Shown: positions 54,775 through 64,000 of the stretch, piece by piece
Position numbering within the stretch: the first letter of the stretch is position 1
Layout of the letters: the number at the start of each line of letters is the position of its first letter
NCBI GenBank assembly: GCA_009760855.2
Contig: WPIO01000006.1
Location: 10,585,501 to 10,649,500 of the forward strand
Length of the DNA: 64,000 bases
Reading direction: 5' to 3'
Source: Cristatella mucedo
Lineage: Eukaryota; Bryozoa; Phylactolaemata; Cristatellidae
Program-made: the position numbers and the translations under genes
Notes under the pieces: model-generated
What the model was told of the DNA's origin: nothing
The model's database searches: none
The model's input: only the letters and a program-made list of their open reading frames with translations

Positions 54775-55545
54775 CATCGGGCTGCAGTTGCCATGCCAAA
54801 TAAATCCAAGGTCGGGCAGCTGCATTTATTTCGGCATCAAATTCACTCGTCCGGACCGTCCAGGTAAATTTTCAAACTGCCTACAGCAATAGCCGACCTG
54901 GCAACCACAGCCTCGGACGTCTGAGGCCCAGCCGAGCCGAGCTGACTCACCCAAAGAAGCTTCGGGCTAAAACTGACGCGCAGAGCTCTCCCAAACAGCT
55001 CGAAACCCGAGCAGCCACGCGCAGATTTGTCATCTGCGCGTGGCTCCAAAAAAGATAAGCAAAATAAAGGGCCAGCACAGCATCGCTTCGAGAACGAGGA
55101 AGAGCCGAGAAGGAACGCACTGAAATGCTGCTAACCGTGGCAGCATTGACGAGTAGCGCTGTTAGATGGGGGCTGGCGTGCAACGACAACGTTCGTTGGG
55201 AGGCGCAAGTGCAGACACGGAGCCGCTCAGGGGGCACCAGTTTGCTCGGCGCAGCCTGCCGGCTGCTGCAGTCTCGCTGGCAGCGCTGGTCTCGTGCAGT
55301 CCCTCGGTCGGCCCCTCGATCGAGGCCGCCAGAACTTTCACTGAACGCTGGGACTCGTTTTTTCTGCAGCTGCTGTCGCCCCCCCCCCCCGGCTTGCGCT
55401 ATGCAGCCTGAGCGATCGAGCCTGCTCGGTTTCAATTAAACTAACTCCGGACAGGTGAACAGTCGTGTCGGGCTACCTTGGGTCGGTAGCGAGCCACCAC
55501 GACCAGGCGCAATCTAGCTTTTGCTGCTGCCCGTGTGCTCCTCAC
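54775..55545. other. No recognised gene; hairpin at 55013-55045
   Basis: AGCCACGCGCAGAT and ATCTGCGCGTGGCT form perfect 14-nt arms with a 5-nt loop (TTGTC). A C11 run is at about 55379-55390. Frames 54947-55435 (-) and 55125-55439 (+) have no motif. Confidence 0.5.
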
Positions 55546-55549
55546 TGGT

Positions 55550-55716
55550 GATGAGAGAGAGAGAGAGAGAGTGAGTGAGTGAGTGAGTGAGTGAGTGAGT
55601 GAGTGAGTGAGTGAGTGAGTGAGTGAGGGAGGGAGAGGGAGAGAGAGGGAGAGAGTGAGTGAGTGAGTGAGTGAGTGAGTGAGTGAGTGAGTGAGTGAGT
55701 GAGTGAGTGAGTGAGT

Positions 55717-55814
<98 letters not shown>

Positions 55815-55835
55815 TAGGGATAGGGATAGAGAGAG
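55550..55835. repeat. Compound (GAGA)n/(GTGA)n microsatellite
   Basis: Alternating blocks of GA and GTGA units run for about 285 bp of pure purine-rich sequence, with GATA at the right end. The strand bias could allow triplex or slipped structures. Confidence 0.97.
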
Positions 55836-56029
55836 AGAGGCTACCCGAGGTAATCATGTGACACACTAATGCTGGACAAAACATGCCGAGGAAAGGCTGG
55901 ATTGCCAAAAAAGCTTAGGGACCTTTCACTCTACAGACACTAGGGACGTCATACACTCCTAGCTGCATAGCGTCCCTCCCACAATTTTCTCTGCCTGGCC
56001 AACTGCTCTGCCATATATATATACATACA

Positions 56030-56060
56030 TAAAATATATATATATATATATATATATAAT
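56030..56060. repeat. Short (TA)n tract at a SINE tail
   Basis: TATATA lies at the 3' end of the minus-strand SINE B, as at 12500 and 25480. Confidence 0.9.
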
Positions 56061-56200
56061 TCATTTGCATAGCGCCCAAAGAGAACTTAATATCTGTTCA
56101 GGCGATTCACATAAGCCACGGGGCTCGCTCGAGGAGCCCACGACCTCGGTCTGGTCGGGGCGGGTACCTTAACCACTGGCCAAACCAGCTCGGCGAAGCC
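56055..56200 (-). mobile_element. SINE family B
   Basis: AATTCATTTGCATAGCGCCC, AACTTAATATCTGTTCAGGC, CACGACCTCGGTCTGG and ACCTTAACCACTGGCC are present. A short CTCGAGGAG insertion lies at the B box. Confidence 0.82.
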
Positions 56201-56219
56201 ACTGCAGTGGTGAAAAGAA

Positions 56220-56395
56220 AATACTAGCTGATTTAACAGCCTATTTTTGTATAGCGACAGAAGAGCCTTTACGGCTATCACCACCGCTTGTAGTGGCGAT
56301 AAATGATCGCCCACCACAAGATTCGAACCCACGACCTCGGGGCCGAGATCGTGAAAAGCAACCGCCTTACCTAGTGAGCCATTACGGCTCAATGA
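56220..56395 (-). mobile_element. SINE family A
   Basis: TTTTTGTATAGCGACAGAAG, GCCTTTACGGCTATCACC, GATTCGAACCCACGACC and ACCGCCTTACCTAGTGAGCC are present. It lies directly next to a SINE B of the same orientation. Confidence 0.87.
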
Positions 56396-56699
56396 CTAGA
56401 AGAGTCCGAGACTAGCAACCGTGCCAGCGCTGAGCATCTTTGCAAGGATGTGCGTGCCCTTACGGATCGAGGCGCGCTATTACAGACTGCGTGGATACAA
56501 ATCCTAGGTCGTTTCAACCAGTGGGGCGCTGCTGGAGCCAAGCCATAGAGAAAAAGAGGGTCCGCCGGGTGGTGGCGTGCACGACGTAATGACGCCTGCA
56601 AAAGTCGGCCGAGCTTGCCTGAATGCAGCAGTAAAGCCAGGAGCTTGACTCCACAGAGCCCGATGGGACAACTTGTGTGCCACCCTGCGTGCCAAGAAC

Positions 56700-56960
56700 G
56701 AGCGGGCAGATCAAGGATCTGCCTGCAGAGATCGAGTCTGTGGCTAATCACAACACTTGGCAGCACCAGCACTCAGAAAGAAAATTGTCGAGGAAGAAGC
56801 TCCGAAGGATTGAACAAGATGGAACAGCATTGAAAAGGATTAAACGTAACCCATGGTACAGTTGAGTTTCCTCGATCTGGAAGGCCACCACCTAGGAAGA
56901 GAGGAAACCGACAAAGGGTCATCGTGTTTCCTCTCTCCTCTCCTACCGCGAAGGAATCTC
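56700..56960 (+). mobile_element. Possible Tc1-like transposase N-terminal remnant
   Basis: In one frame GTVEFPRSGRPPPRKR appears (about 56854-56905). It resembles the linker after the first DNA-binding domain of Tc1 transposases (GTVxxxPRSGRPR). The adjoining reading is broken and the rest of the element is not seen. Confidence 0.45.
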
Positions 56961-57364
56961 CGATCGTCTTCCACCAAATAGAACCAGAAAATGCAACCCA
57001 TATCCGACAACTGCTGGCCAGCAGCTGACAAGGCCCGAAACTGGTACGGGCATACAGATTTTTGCCTGCATGCCGATGGAGCTTCTACTGGGAGTCTTAA
57101 ATATACCAGTCATACAAATCTGACACGAGTCACACCAGGAAAAGGGAAATACCAAATGGATATAGAGGAGAGGCTGGTCAAGAAAATGCCTCTCGAAATG
57201 AATGGGGGGTAGCCATAAAACGTTGGCACTAACCTGTGATGTTTTACCTTTTTTCAGGACTCGGGACTCTTTCTCAGCGACCAAGGACTGCTAGGGGGAG
57301 GGGCTGCATCGGCGAAGCTGTGGCTTGCAGAGAGAGGAGTACGAGGAGGGAGAGGGGGATTTGT

Positions 57365-57478
57365 TACACTAGGCAAGGCGGTTGCTCTTCACGACCACCG
57401 TCCAAAGGTCGCTGGTTCGAATCCTGCTGCGGGAATCCTTTTTGCTATTCAAAAAGATGCTGTTAAATCAGCTAGAAG
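57365..57478 (+). mobile_element. SINE family A, shortened
   Basis: CTAGGCAAGGCGGTTGCTC (A-box region), TCGCTGGTTCGAATCC (B box) and GCTGTTAAATCAGC (tail) are present. The body with GGTGATAGCC is deleted. Confidence 0.75.
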
Positions 57479-57479
57479 G

Positions 57480-57845
57480 GGCAAATGATGGAGGCAAGCT
57501 CGCTGTGAAAGCAAAAGAGGGTCTGCAGATTGTCACGAGCCAAGTGGCCACAAGCTAAAGCTCTCTCGACACCCAATGACCTCGTGATGCTCGCTTGAGC
57601 ACGGCCAAACAAACGCTCGAATGCATCGCGAGCGTACAAGGCCATCGTGAGAGGCAGCAATCAAACCTACGCTAGGCAGCAGGGGCTCTATTGGACCGGC
57701 GCATGATCGCAGCATGAGCTGGACTCAAGGCTATTACAATACAGCTGACAAACGACGATTGCACGTAAAACGACCAGCTCACCTCCAACCGGCCAGATCC
57801 TACAATCCTACACTAGCGCCAAGTGATGAGACGATGCTCGAGTCG
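57480..57845. other. No recognised gene
   Basis: Short frames only; nothing supported. Confidence 0.4.
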
Positions 57846-57849
57846 AGAT

Positions 57850-58224
57850 TAGGGCTGCACAGAACATATTCGCTTCGGGGGGAGGGGAACCAAATAGTTT
57901 TTCGGTATTTGGCCGAATAGCAGCCGTCGACCAAATACCAATATATGTCACAAGACATCTGTTTCTGCATATGCTGCTGCTACAGCGAATGGACTGAAGT
58001 AACTCTTTCAATAACACGTGAGTTAGCATAACACCAACTTTATGTAGTTACATCTCTATTTTCAGCTTATGCATTAAATTTACTGAACAGCAACGCTTGC
58101 TTAGATTTTACATTTTCAATGCTGTCGGTAGACCTATTCTGTACACTAGTCGTGTTCGGCCGAATAGTTGTCAATTGTTCCTATTTGGTCGGACAGTGAA
58201 AATCAACTATTCGATACAGCTCTA
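57850..58224. mobile_element. Non-autonomous hAT-like element (TAGGGCTGCA termini)
   Basis: The ends TAGGGCTGCACAGAA and (reversed) TAGAGCTGTATCGAA form imperfect inverted repeats. Subterminal words TATTTGGCCGAATAG and GTTCGGCCGAATAG occur in both halves. The flanks GTCGAGAT and GATGAGAT match at 6 of 8 positions, which fits a hAT 8-bp target-site duplication. There is no transposase frame. Confidence 0.72.
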
Positions 58225-58555
58225 GATGAGATTCAAAAGCTAAAGGTGTACTGGGCCCTCAAACGGGTAAATAGGAATCAGGTAATGCTTTCAGGTTAAA
58301 ATTGAGGAGGACCTCGCACTGTATGCCCCCACAACACCACGAAGAAAACTCAAAGTTTTGCTCTTAAATGTCATAATGCCCGGGTTAGACGGCTGCCCAG
58401 AAATTAAAGCGATATAGTGGATAATCAGTCATTGACCGAACTATGAGTAACACGTAGGAAAACGAAAAACATGGAACGCTGAACCCTGGCTGAGATTTAC
58501 ATCATACCTCGGTCAGCAGGTAAAAGGTAAGCACTGCCTCTAGAAGCATGGAAGC
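58225..58555. other. No recognised gene
   Basis: No motif or repeat family seen. Confidence 0.4.
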
Positions 58556-58559
58556 ATGA

Positions 58560-59830
58560 TCGAATGGTTAGTGGTAGCACTTTCAATAACAACAAGCATA
58601 ACATGGTTATAGGTGACATGCACAGGATCAGCATGCATAAGCACACAAAGAACGAATCACAAGGACCCACTACATGCTGTAATAAATAAATGCGTTTTAA
58701 ATTTTTGTATATGCAGTCAAGTCATGGGATGTCGTGACGTCAGTCGATAGTGAATTCCAGGCTTTGGGAGCACGAACTAAAGGCATAGTCAGCAAAGGAC
58801 TTGAGGTTCATAATTTGAGGTTGCAGCTAAACGATTTGGTTCAGAAAAGCGAGTGGTACGATGCTTAGACGGGTGAGGGAGTACATCTGATAGGTAGGCA
58901 GGAGCCAAAGAAAGAAGGGACCTAAAAGTGAGTGACAAAAACTTGAAGTCGATGCGTTGCTTGACTGGGAGTCAGTGCAGGTCGGTAAGAATTGATGATG
59001 TGGCAACTTCGATGTTCACGACAGACATGCCTAGCCGCAGAGTTTTTCACCAACTGTAAGTGCCCAATTACACAGGCCGGTAGGCCAGCAAGCAGTGAGC
59101 TACTGAAGTCGTGACGGGATGTCAAAAATACATGGACCGATTTAGATGTAGTGTCCATGTCTAAGCAAGCTCGAATTTTAGAAATTTTATGTGGACGAAA
59201 GTAGGTAGACTTGACTGCGGAGCTGATCTGGTCGTCTAATGAAAGGTAACTTTTTGGAACAGGACACCTAGATTTCGTGCGGCTTCAACAGAAAACACGC
59301 TGGCAGAGCCGATGCTATGCATGGCAGCAGCAGATCTATGCATCGCAGAAGGAGGACGGTGGGAATAGGGTCTATAGTTTGGCCCAGCGGTTAAGGTGCT
59401 CGCCCCGACCGAGGTCTGGCCGAGGTCGTGGGCTCGAGCCCCGTGGCATATGCGAAGCGCCTGAATAGCGATTAAGTACTCTTAGGGACACTATATAAAT
59501 GAAATGTATTTTAATTATATTTCGAGAACTAGTAGTCGTCTTTGATTGGGTCACAAATTTCAGGATGAGGTCACTCTTGGCCTCCTTGAAAGTAGAAATC
59601 GAGGTGCTGTACGAAATTGAGGTACGGGATTTCAGGGGGAATGCTGCCACCTTAGGGATGGACTCCTTGATCTCGTCTATCTTATTGACAAAGAAGAAGC
59701 ACGAGAAACGATCGGCTAGATCTTCACAGGAATCACTAGCAGATGCTCCGGAAAAGCTACGCACATCGCTTCACTATACCGCGATATTCCAGATCGACAG
59801 CGAGGCGCGGGCACGCGAATGCTCGAGCGA
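58560..59830 (-). mobile_element. Long decayed LINE family 1 copy, interrupted by a SINE
   Basis: From right to left: the minus frame 59764-59500 (LADRFSCFFFVNKIDEIKES, ILKFVTQSKTTTS) is the linker before the RT domain; a + strand SINE B at 59375-59510 interrupts it. The region of VSARNLGV, SLDDQI and VDTTSKSVHVFLTSRHDF (59158-58922) follows, then the C-terminal coding end and 3' UTR words to about 58560. The RT fingers and catalytic box are absent, so there is also an internal deletion. Confidence 0.78.
59375..59515 (+). mobile_element. SINE family B, best-preserved copy
   Basis: The A-box region is GGCCCAGCGGTTAAGGTGCTC. The B-box region is GAGGTCGTGGGCTCGAGCCC. The tail is GAAGCGCCTGAATAGCG, GATTAAGTACTCTTAGGG and ACACTATATAAATG. 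No body separates the tRNA-like head and the tail, so the whole element is about 135 bp. Confidence 0.87.
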
Positions 59831-59849
59831 AAAACGGGTGTCGTGAACT

Positions 59850-60605
59850 AGACGACGCGCCAACACTGACAGTGCAGATGAGTTCAGGGGGCGACATCGC
59901 CCGGACAGCCGGATGAAGTGGCCACCAAGCGGCTCCGGCTCCGCCTAGCCGCTAGGAACTCTCCGCTCAGCCGCCGTCGACGCTTCCGCGGCGGCGGCGG
60001 CGAGCGGGCGGATGACGCGGCGAGCGCTCCGGCGGGATGGCGCGCTGTCGGACTGCTGCTCGGATCGCTGGCAGATTGCTGAGCCGCAGTCGAAGGGAAG
60101 CCCCGAAAGACCCAAGGGGCGTGCGTGCCGCAGAGGCGAGTTCTCTGCTGCGAGAAGCCAGTGCAAAATGGTTCGCGCGGAGCTGCCGCCGCCGCGCTAT
60201 CCAGAAGGACGCTCTGCCGAGCGGAAATCCCGCGAAAGAAGGGCACGAGCGACTCGCACAGAGGCCAGCTTGCGGCTTTTAACTGGGTATCGACGCAGCC
60301 GCATCCGCCTACGAAGAAATGGCGACAGTCTCAACTAGTAAACGATTCCGTACCTTCACGCTACGTTCGGCCACGCTCGACGAGCCACGCCGAGCACCGA
60401 CCCGCCGAGCGGCGGCGCAAACAATTCCGGGAGAAAACGCACAGGAACGCACGACGGCGCATGTCAGCGTATGACGGCGCGTCCTTGACCCAGCCGCTTC
60501 CCTGCCGCCGGGTGAGTGCCGACATGCGAGCGATGCTGGCGTGCGCTCGCGCGCGCGCGCCGTGCGCACTGCGGTCGCGCCGCAGTTCCGATTCTTCATA
60601 AGCGT
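59850..60605. promoter_or_regulatory. CpG island with possible exons on both strands
   Basis: The sequence is CpG-dense with GCGCGCGCGC near 60550. On the minus strand GTGAAG|GTACGG (about 60350-60356) is a fair donor and could end a non-coding first exon of the TAB-like gene, whose coding exon 1 needs an upstream exon. On the + strand GCCGCCG|GGTGAGT (about 60503-60514) is a strong donor. The island may be a bidirectional promoter. Confidence 0.5.
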
Positions 60606-60609
60606 CTAG

Positions 60610-61080
60610 CTTGCCGTCTGCTTCTTTGTGCAACCGACGTGAGATAGAATGGAGGGGTACTGCGTTACAACCGGCCGCCCGCACGCCGGCCCGCCAGGAG
60701 TGGCGGCTGCCGCTGAGCCTGCCGTAGCACCGCCAGCAGACCTGCTGGCGAGTCGCAGCCTTCAATGCCTTCAATGTCGGTCGCTCTAATGGGTTTCTGT
60801 AAGCTTGCTTGGGTTTCTTGGCGAAGCCGCTGACAGGCGCTGCTAGTCCGGACGCCCGCCAGGAGCAAACGCAACTAAAATCTCGGCCGTCGCCTCCCGT
60901 CGGGAGTTGGCTAAACGATTTCCGGTCGGCATGCTATAGCCGTGTTAAACGCGGCCGGCCGGTTTTCCGTCGGTCGAACCTACGGAAGAAAAGTGTGCGA
61001 CACGCAAGTCGTCTTCCAACGTGTAGCGCAGTTTAGCTTCGCTCTGATGTGCCCGCGAGGACAGTTTAGCTTCGCTACGA
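60610..61080. other. No recognised gene
   Basis: GC-rich flank of the CpG island; no domain seen in the short frames. Confidence 0.4.
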
Positions 61081-61084
61081 GTAC

Positions 61085-61265
61085 CGTTATAATAATAATA
61101 ATACACTTGATGAAGCGCCCTCAGAGAACTTAATCTTTTTCTAGGCGCTTTACATTTGCTGCAAAGGGAAATGCAATTGGATGGTAAGTAAAAAAGTTCC
61201 TTTTAAATGTGGTCAGGTCAGGGGATGTTCTGACGCTGGTCGGGAGGGAGTTCCAGGCTACCGAA
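61085..61265 (-). mobile_element. LINE family 1 tail with internal deletion
   Basis: The reverse tail (AGCGCCCTCAGAGAACTTAATC, CTAGGCGCTTTACATTTGC) is joined at about 61190 to AAGTTCCTTTTAAATGTGGTC of the coding end. The whole 3' UTR between them is missing. The copy ends near GGAGTTCCAGGCT. Confidence 0.82.
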
Positions 61266-61269
61266 GCTC

Positions 61270-61985
61270 TTTCGAAGGGAGCTGTGGTTTCTGTAGACTT
61301 GGCAGGAGAAAGACGAAATGTTGGAGATAGGTCAGACCCGAGCGAGCTTTCATTTGCAACAACTTTTTTTGGATTGAGCAGCCAGTCTCTCTGGCAGCCG
61401 CAGTGCTGCTGCCGTGTTTGGCCGGCTTCTGTCACTTTCCGTTGCTGAGCGTTTCTGCTCTATGGGTTTTCCAAAACGTTTATACAAAGCAGGCACGTTC
61501 AATGTCTATGGTTCTAGTTGTAAGGCAAGCACCTGCATACACACGCGGACACACTCGCTGTCGCAGTCTGTCAGACATATATACGGGTATGCTCATGGCC
61601 AGAACTGAAAGCAGTGTCGCATACCACCCTGACAGTGACTGGCATCCTATCGTAAGCCACGTGACTGGCATTACTGTGGGAGTGCAGGCTCTGCCGAGGC
61701 TGTGGCCTTATCCTCGGTTCTGGCCATTGCTTTTGTTTCTCCGACCTTGTTCGTCCGCTCTCGCGCAACTGGCAACGGCACTCCGGTTCCCAGTGCTGCC
61801 AGCTCGCTCTGGCCCCATCTGCTCTCTGCTGAGTAGGCGCGCTAGAGTCAGCTCCGGTCAGAATAGCTAGCTCTACTGCCAGCTCTCCGCGCAAGAGCTG
61901 AGGCCACCAGCATCGTGAGCATTTGCACTCCCGTCGCCACTGCAGTTGGTTGCTAGATGTAAGCATTGTTAATATATGGAAGAAA
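61270..61985. other. No recognised gene
   Basis: The + frame 61403-61870 (155 codons) contains no known motif. The rest is unassigned. Confidence 0.35.
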
Positions 61986-61989
61986 GATA

Positions 61990-62145
61990 ATTCATTCGTA
62001 TAGCACAGCGCCACTAAGAAAAGGTAAATCTTTATTCAGCCACTTCACATATGCCATTGGACAACGGTCATTAGTTACATTCACCTTGACCTTTGTTCGA
62101 GGCGAGCACCTTAGCCGCTGAGTCAAACCAGCACGGCCGCTGTTC
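61990..62145 (-). mobile_element. SINE family B, diverged
   Basis: ATTCATTCGTATAGCACAGCGCC, TCACATATGCCATTGG and AGCACCTTAGCCGCTGAGTC are present. The B-box region is rearranged. Confidence 0.65.
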
Positions 62146-62149
62146 CTGT

Positions 62150-62925
62150 CGAACGATTGATGAAAGGAGGCCCTCAGCCGAGGATCGGCCGGCGCGTGCT
62201 GCCGTGCTGGGCTGTCCCACGAACACGCCCTGCCATCGAAGCACCTGGTAGTCGCTGTCTGGACTTTTGCAGTGCTTCCCTTTGAAAGCATATCAGCCTG
62301 GCTGGGGCTTTTAGCCTGACCGGCGATGCAAAGCATACAGACTGTCGAATGTGCTGCCTATACTTTATGCAACGTATCTCTTTCGTATGTCTTTAAACTC
62401 CACCAATGCCTCAAGTTCCTCCCCATGCTTGAGACTGGCCTCGGGCGACTCCAAGCGTGGTGTGGAACTTTACCTGACTTCTTCGTTATACCTTCCGGTA
62501 TTCTGCTGGTATCTTCGCTGTGAACTGCTCATGAGCTGTTCTCGGATGTGCTACTCAAAAGAGGACCTGTTTAGCATAAGGTGTGATGTCGCCATTAGTC
62601 AATACCCACCGGCAGGCCTTTTTCCGCAGGCCAGTAAGAACATCCCTGCATCCTGCGTTTGCCCTACCAACCGGTAGTAGCTCACTCGCCGTGCCTCAGC
62701 ATGTTGCGAAAAGTCGACCGTCGGCCATTGCTAAGGTTCCATTTAAATTCAAAGAGGTAAGCGGCTGCCGGGCCGGCTATATGCTGACTACCATGAAAGC
62801 CACTTAATCGTCGGCACATTGTTATTGGACAGCCTCATACATTTCGCCTGTTAAATTTCTGCTCTAAAAACCAATTGGTTACTTATGATCCGGCTGTCCA
62901 GGAGATGCTAGATCTATTTCTGCTA
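62150..62925. other. No recognised gene
   Basis: Short frames (62326-62523, 62351-62677) without motif. Confidence 0.35.
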
Positions 62926-62929
62926 ACCG

Positions 62930-63660
62930 AGACGTGGATGACGCCTTGCTCTCATGGGACACCCCTACCATGTAGCTGGACTAGAAGACTTGGCTCTTCT
63001 GACATGCGATGCTGTTGTGCGACCGTCATCGTGTGCTCAGAATTTAGTTGTCTTCGACGGCTGCCTAAATTTGGAAAGCGTTATTGATGGGGGAGTCTCA
63101 ACAATATTTTTAAAATTTGTACGGCAGTCGTATATTTATTTACGGTACCCTTCAAAGGACGAATGTTATAGAAATACGATCGGAAGCTCGGACGACTTCC
63201 ATATAAAAAAATGCATTCGCAAATCACGCCTAACCCAAATGTAAATCGGAAGCAAAATATCTACAAATAACAATTTTACCGATCTCTGCATCACATGCGA
63301 CTTGTACCCCAACTTGTCGAACCTTGGTAGATCGAGGTACATTCGTGAAGCTGTTGATGTGCATTCTTTTGACTTTTATACAGTTCATTTCCTGTCTAGG
63401 TTTGTTCATTGTAAAATCCATTACATGGCTAACACTTCAAAGATCAGAGTGAAGTCTGAAATGCGAGTTCCCAGCCCTGCTTGTATTACATTATTACCTC
63501 AACTGCTTTCCTGGCTCGGCTATGTTTCTCACTTTCTCCTCGTTGCTTGGAGTGAAGTGCTGGCTACCCTATGCATACCGAAAGCCGCTTAAACTTTGAG
63601 TGCGCTATGCAAAACTCTCCTGTGTAGCACCCACATGGTCTTTGTGTCACAGTTACAGGC
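62930..63660 (+). mobile_element. LINE family 2 copy split by repeat copy D
   Basis: The left piece, 62930-63080, has ATGGGACACCCCTACCATG (GHPYHVAGLE) and GTTGTGCGACCGTCATCG, then GACGGCTGCCTAAATTTGG. The right piece starts near 63485 (ACCTCAACTGCTTTCC) and ends at the tail GTGCGCTATGCAAAACTC. The middle is the unidentified repeat, and the LINE's own sequence between the two pieces is deleted. Confidence 0.75.
63085..63480 (-). repeat. Unidentified ~0.5 kb repeat, copy D
   Basis: Read on the minus strand, it carries ATGAACTGTATAAAAGTC, GATCTACCAAGGTTCGACAAG, TTGGGGTACAAGTCGCATG, TTGTAGATATTTTGCTTCCG and GTTAGGCGTGATTTGCG, in the order of copies A-C. It is more diverged and its frame is disrupted. 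It interrupts a LINE family 2 copy. Confidence 0.82.
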
Positions 63661-63699
63661 TGAGATACAAGGACGAAGTGGGTGTCAGGCAGGATAGTT

Positions 63700-64000
63700 T
63701 TCTATAGCCCACTCGAAGTTTAAATGACTTTTGGTGCGCAGACAGTTGCCAACTGGCTTCATCTCACGCAACACAAAGAGAAAGTGTGAAGCATAGCTGC
63801 ATCGTGAGGGCAGTTGGCTGGAAGCAAGTGGCCTGGAAATAGCAATGCAGAACGCCTGGAAAGGATTGCCACCGTCAGCAGCAGGAGAGAAGATATTGTT
63901 GCATAAGAATTGTGGAATAAAGTTAGACAGTTAATGACCTGCAGAGGAAAAGGTTCTTTTTGCCATCTGTCATAATGAATAGGAATGGAACAGCTAAGTT
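63700..64000 (-). mobile_element. LINE family 2 fragment running off the window
   Basis: CATCTCACGCAACACAAAGAG, AGAAAGTGTGAAGCATAGC, CAGCAGCAGGAG and AAGAATTGTGGAATAAAG are the reverse complement of the C-terminal coding region and 3' UTR of family 2. It lies tail-to-tail with the previous copy. Confidence 0.8.

Overview
This window is nuclear DNA of an animal, almost certainly a chordate. Exons are small with GT-AG borders. The recognisable genes are of vertebrate type: a p53-inducible quinone oxidoreductase and a TAB2/TAB3 adaptor of TAK1 signalling. The non-coding DNA is packed with 5'-truncated L2-clade LINEs, tRNA-derived SINEs, hAT and Tc1/mariner remnants and long microsatellites. GC-rich exons, coding triplet repeats and the repeat mix would fit a jawless vertebrate (lamprey or hagfish), but the sequence alone does not prove this. 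No bacterial, viral, CRISPR or operon-type system was seen.

Layout. 1-520: 3' end of an L2-type LINE. 2113-9087 (+): at least four exons of an endonuclease/exonuclease/phosphatase-fold (CCR4/Angel/nocturnin-like) gene whose 5' part lies outside the window or is unrecognised. 9.3-10.6 kb: a (TA)n tract and a second LINE family. 10763-21788 (-): a complete TP53I3-like gene of seven exons, 337 codons, all splice phases compatible, with a polyadenylation signal. Its introns hold a hAT element resembling the SPIN family, LINE pieces, and a three-copy +/-/+ array of an unidentified ~0.5 kb repeat. 22-29.9 kb: a graveyard of nested LINE copies, including the largest RT reading frame (298 aa). 30.2-31.55 kb: a strong CpG island, probably a promoter. 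34.4-35.9 kb (+): a GC-rich reading frame of 297 aa with a serine tract and a downstream AATAAA, not identified. 37531-46697 (-): a complete coding region for a compact TAB2/TAB3-like protein (570 aa from five exons) with an N-terminal CUE-like domain, a coiled coil and a C-terminal NZF zinc finger. 46.7-64 kb: LINEs, SINEs, Tc1 and hAT remnants and simple repeats, with a second CpG island at 59.85-60.6 kb that could be the promoter of the TAB-like gene, of a rightward gene, or of both.

The genes do not form a pathway cluster. The striking feature is the mobile-element ecology. Two LINE families with different 3' tails are accompanied by two tRNA-derived SINE families whose tails resemble one LINE tail each. 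Several insertions are nested or consist only of the LINE tail. An undescribed ~0.5 kb repeat occurs four times, three of them as an inverted array that splits an old LINE. Exon borders were set by reading splice consensus and phase by eye; family names rest on motif recognition, not on a database search.
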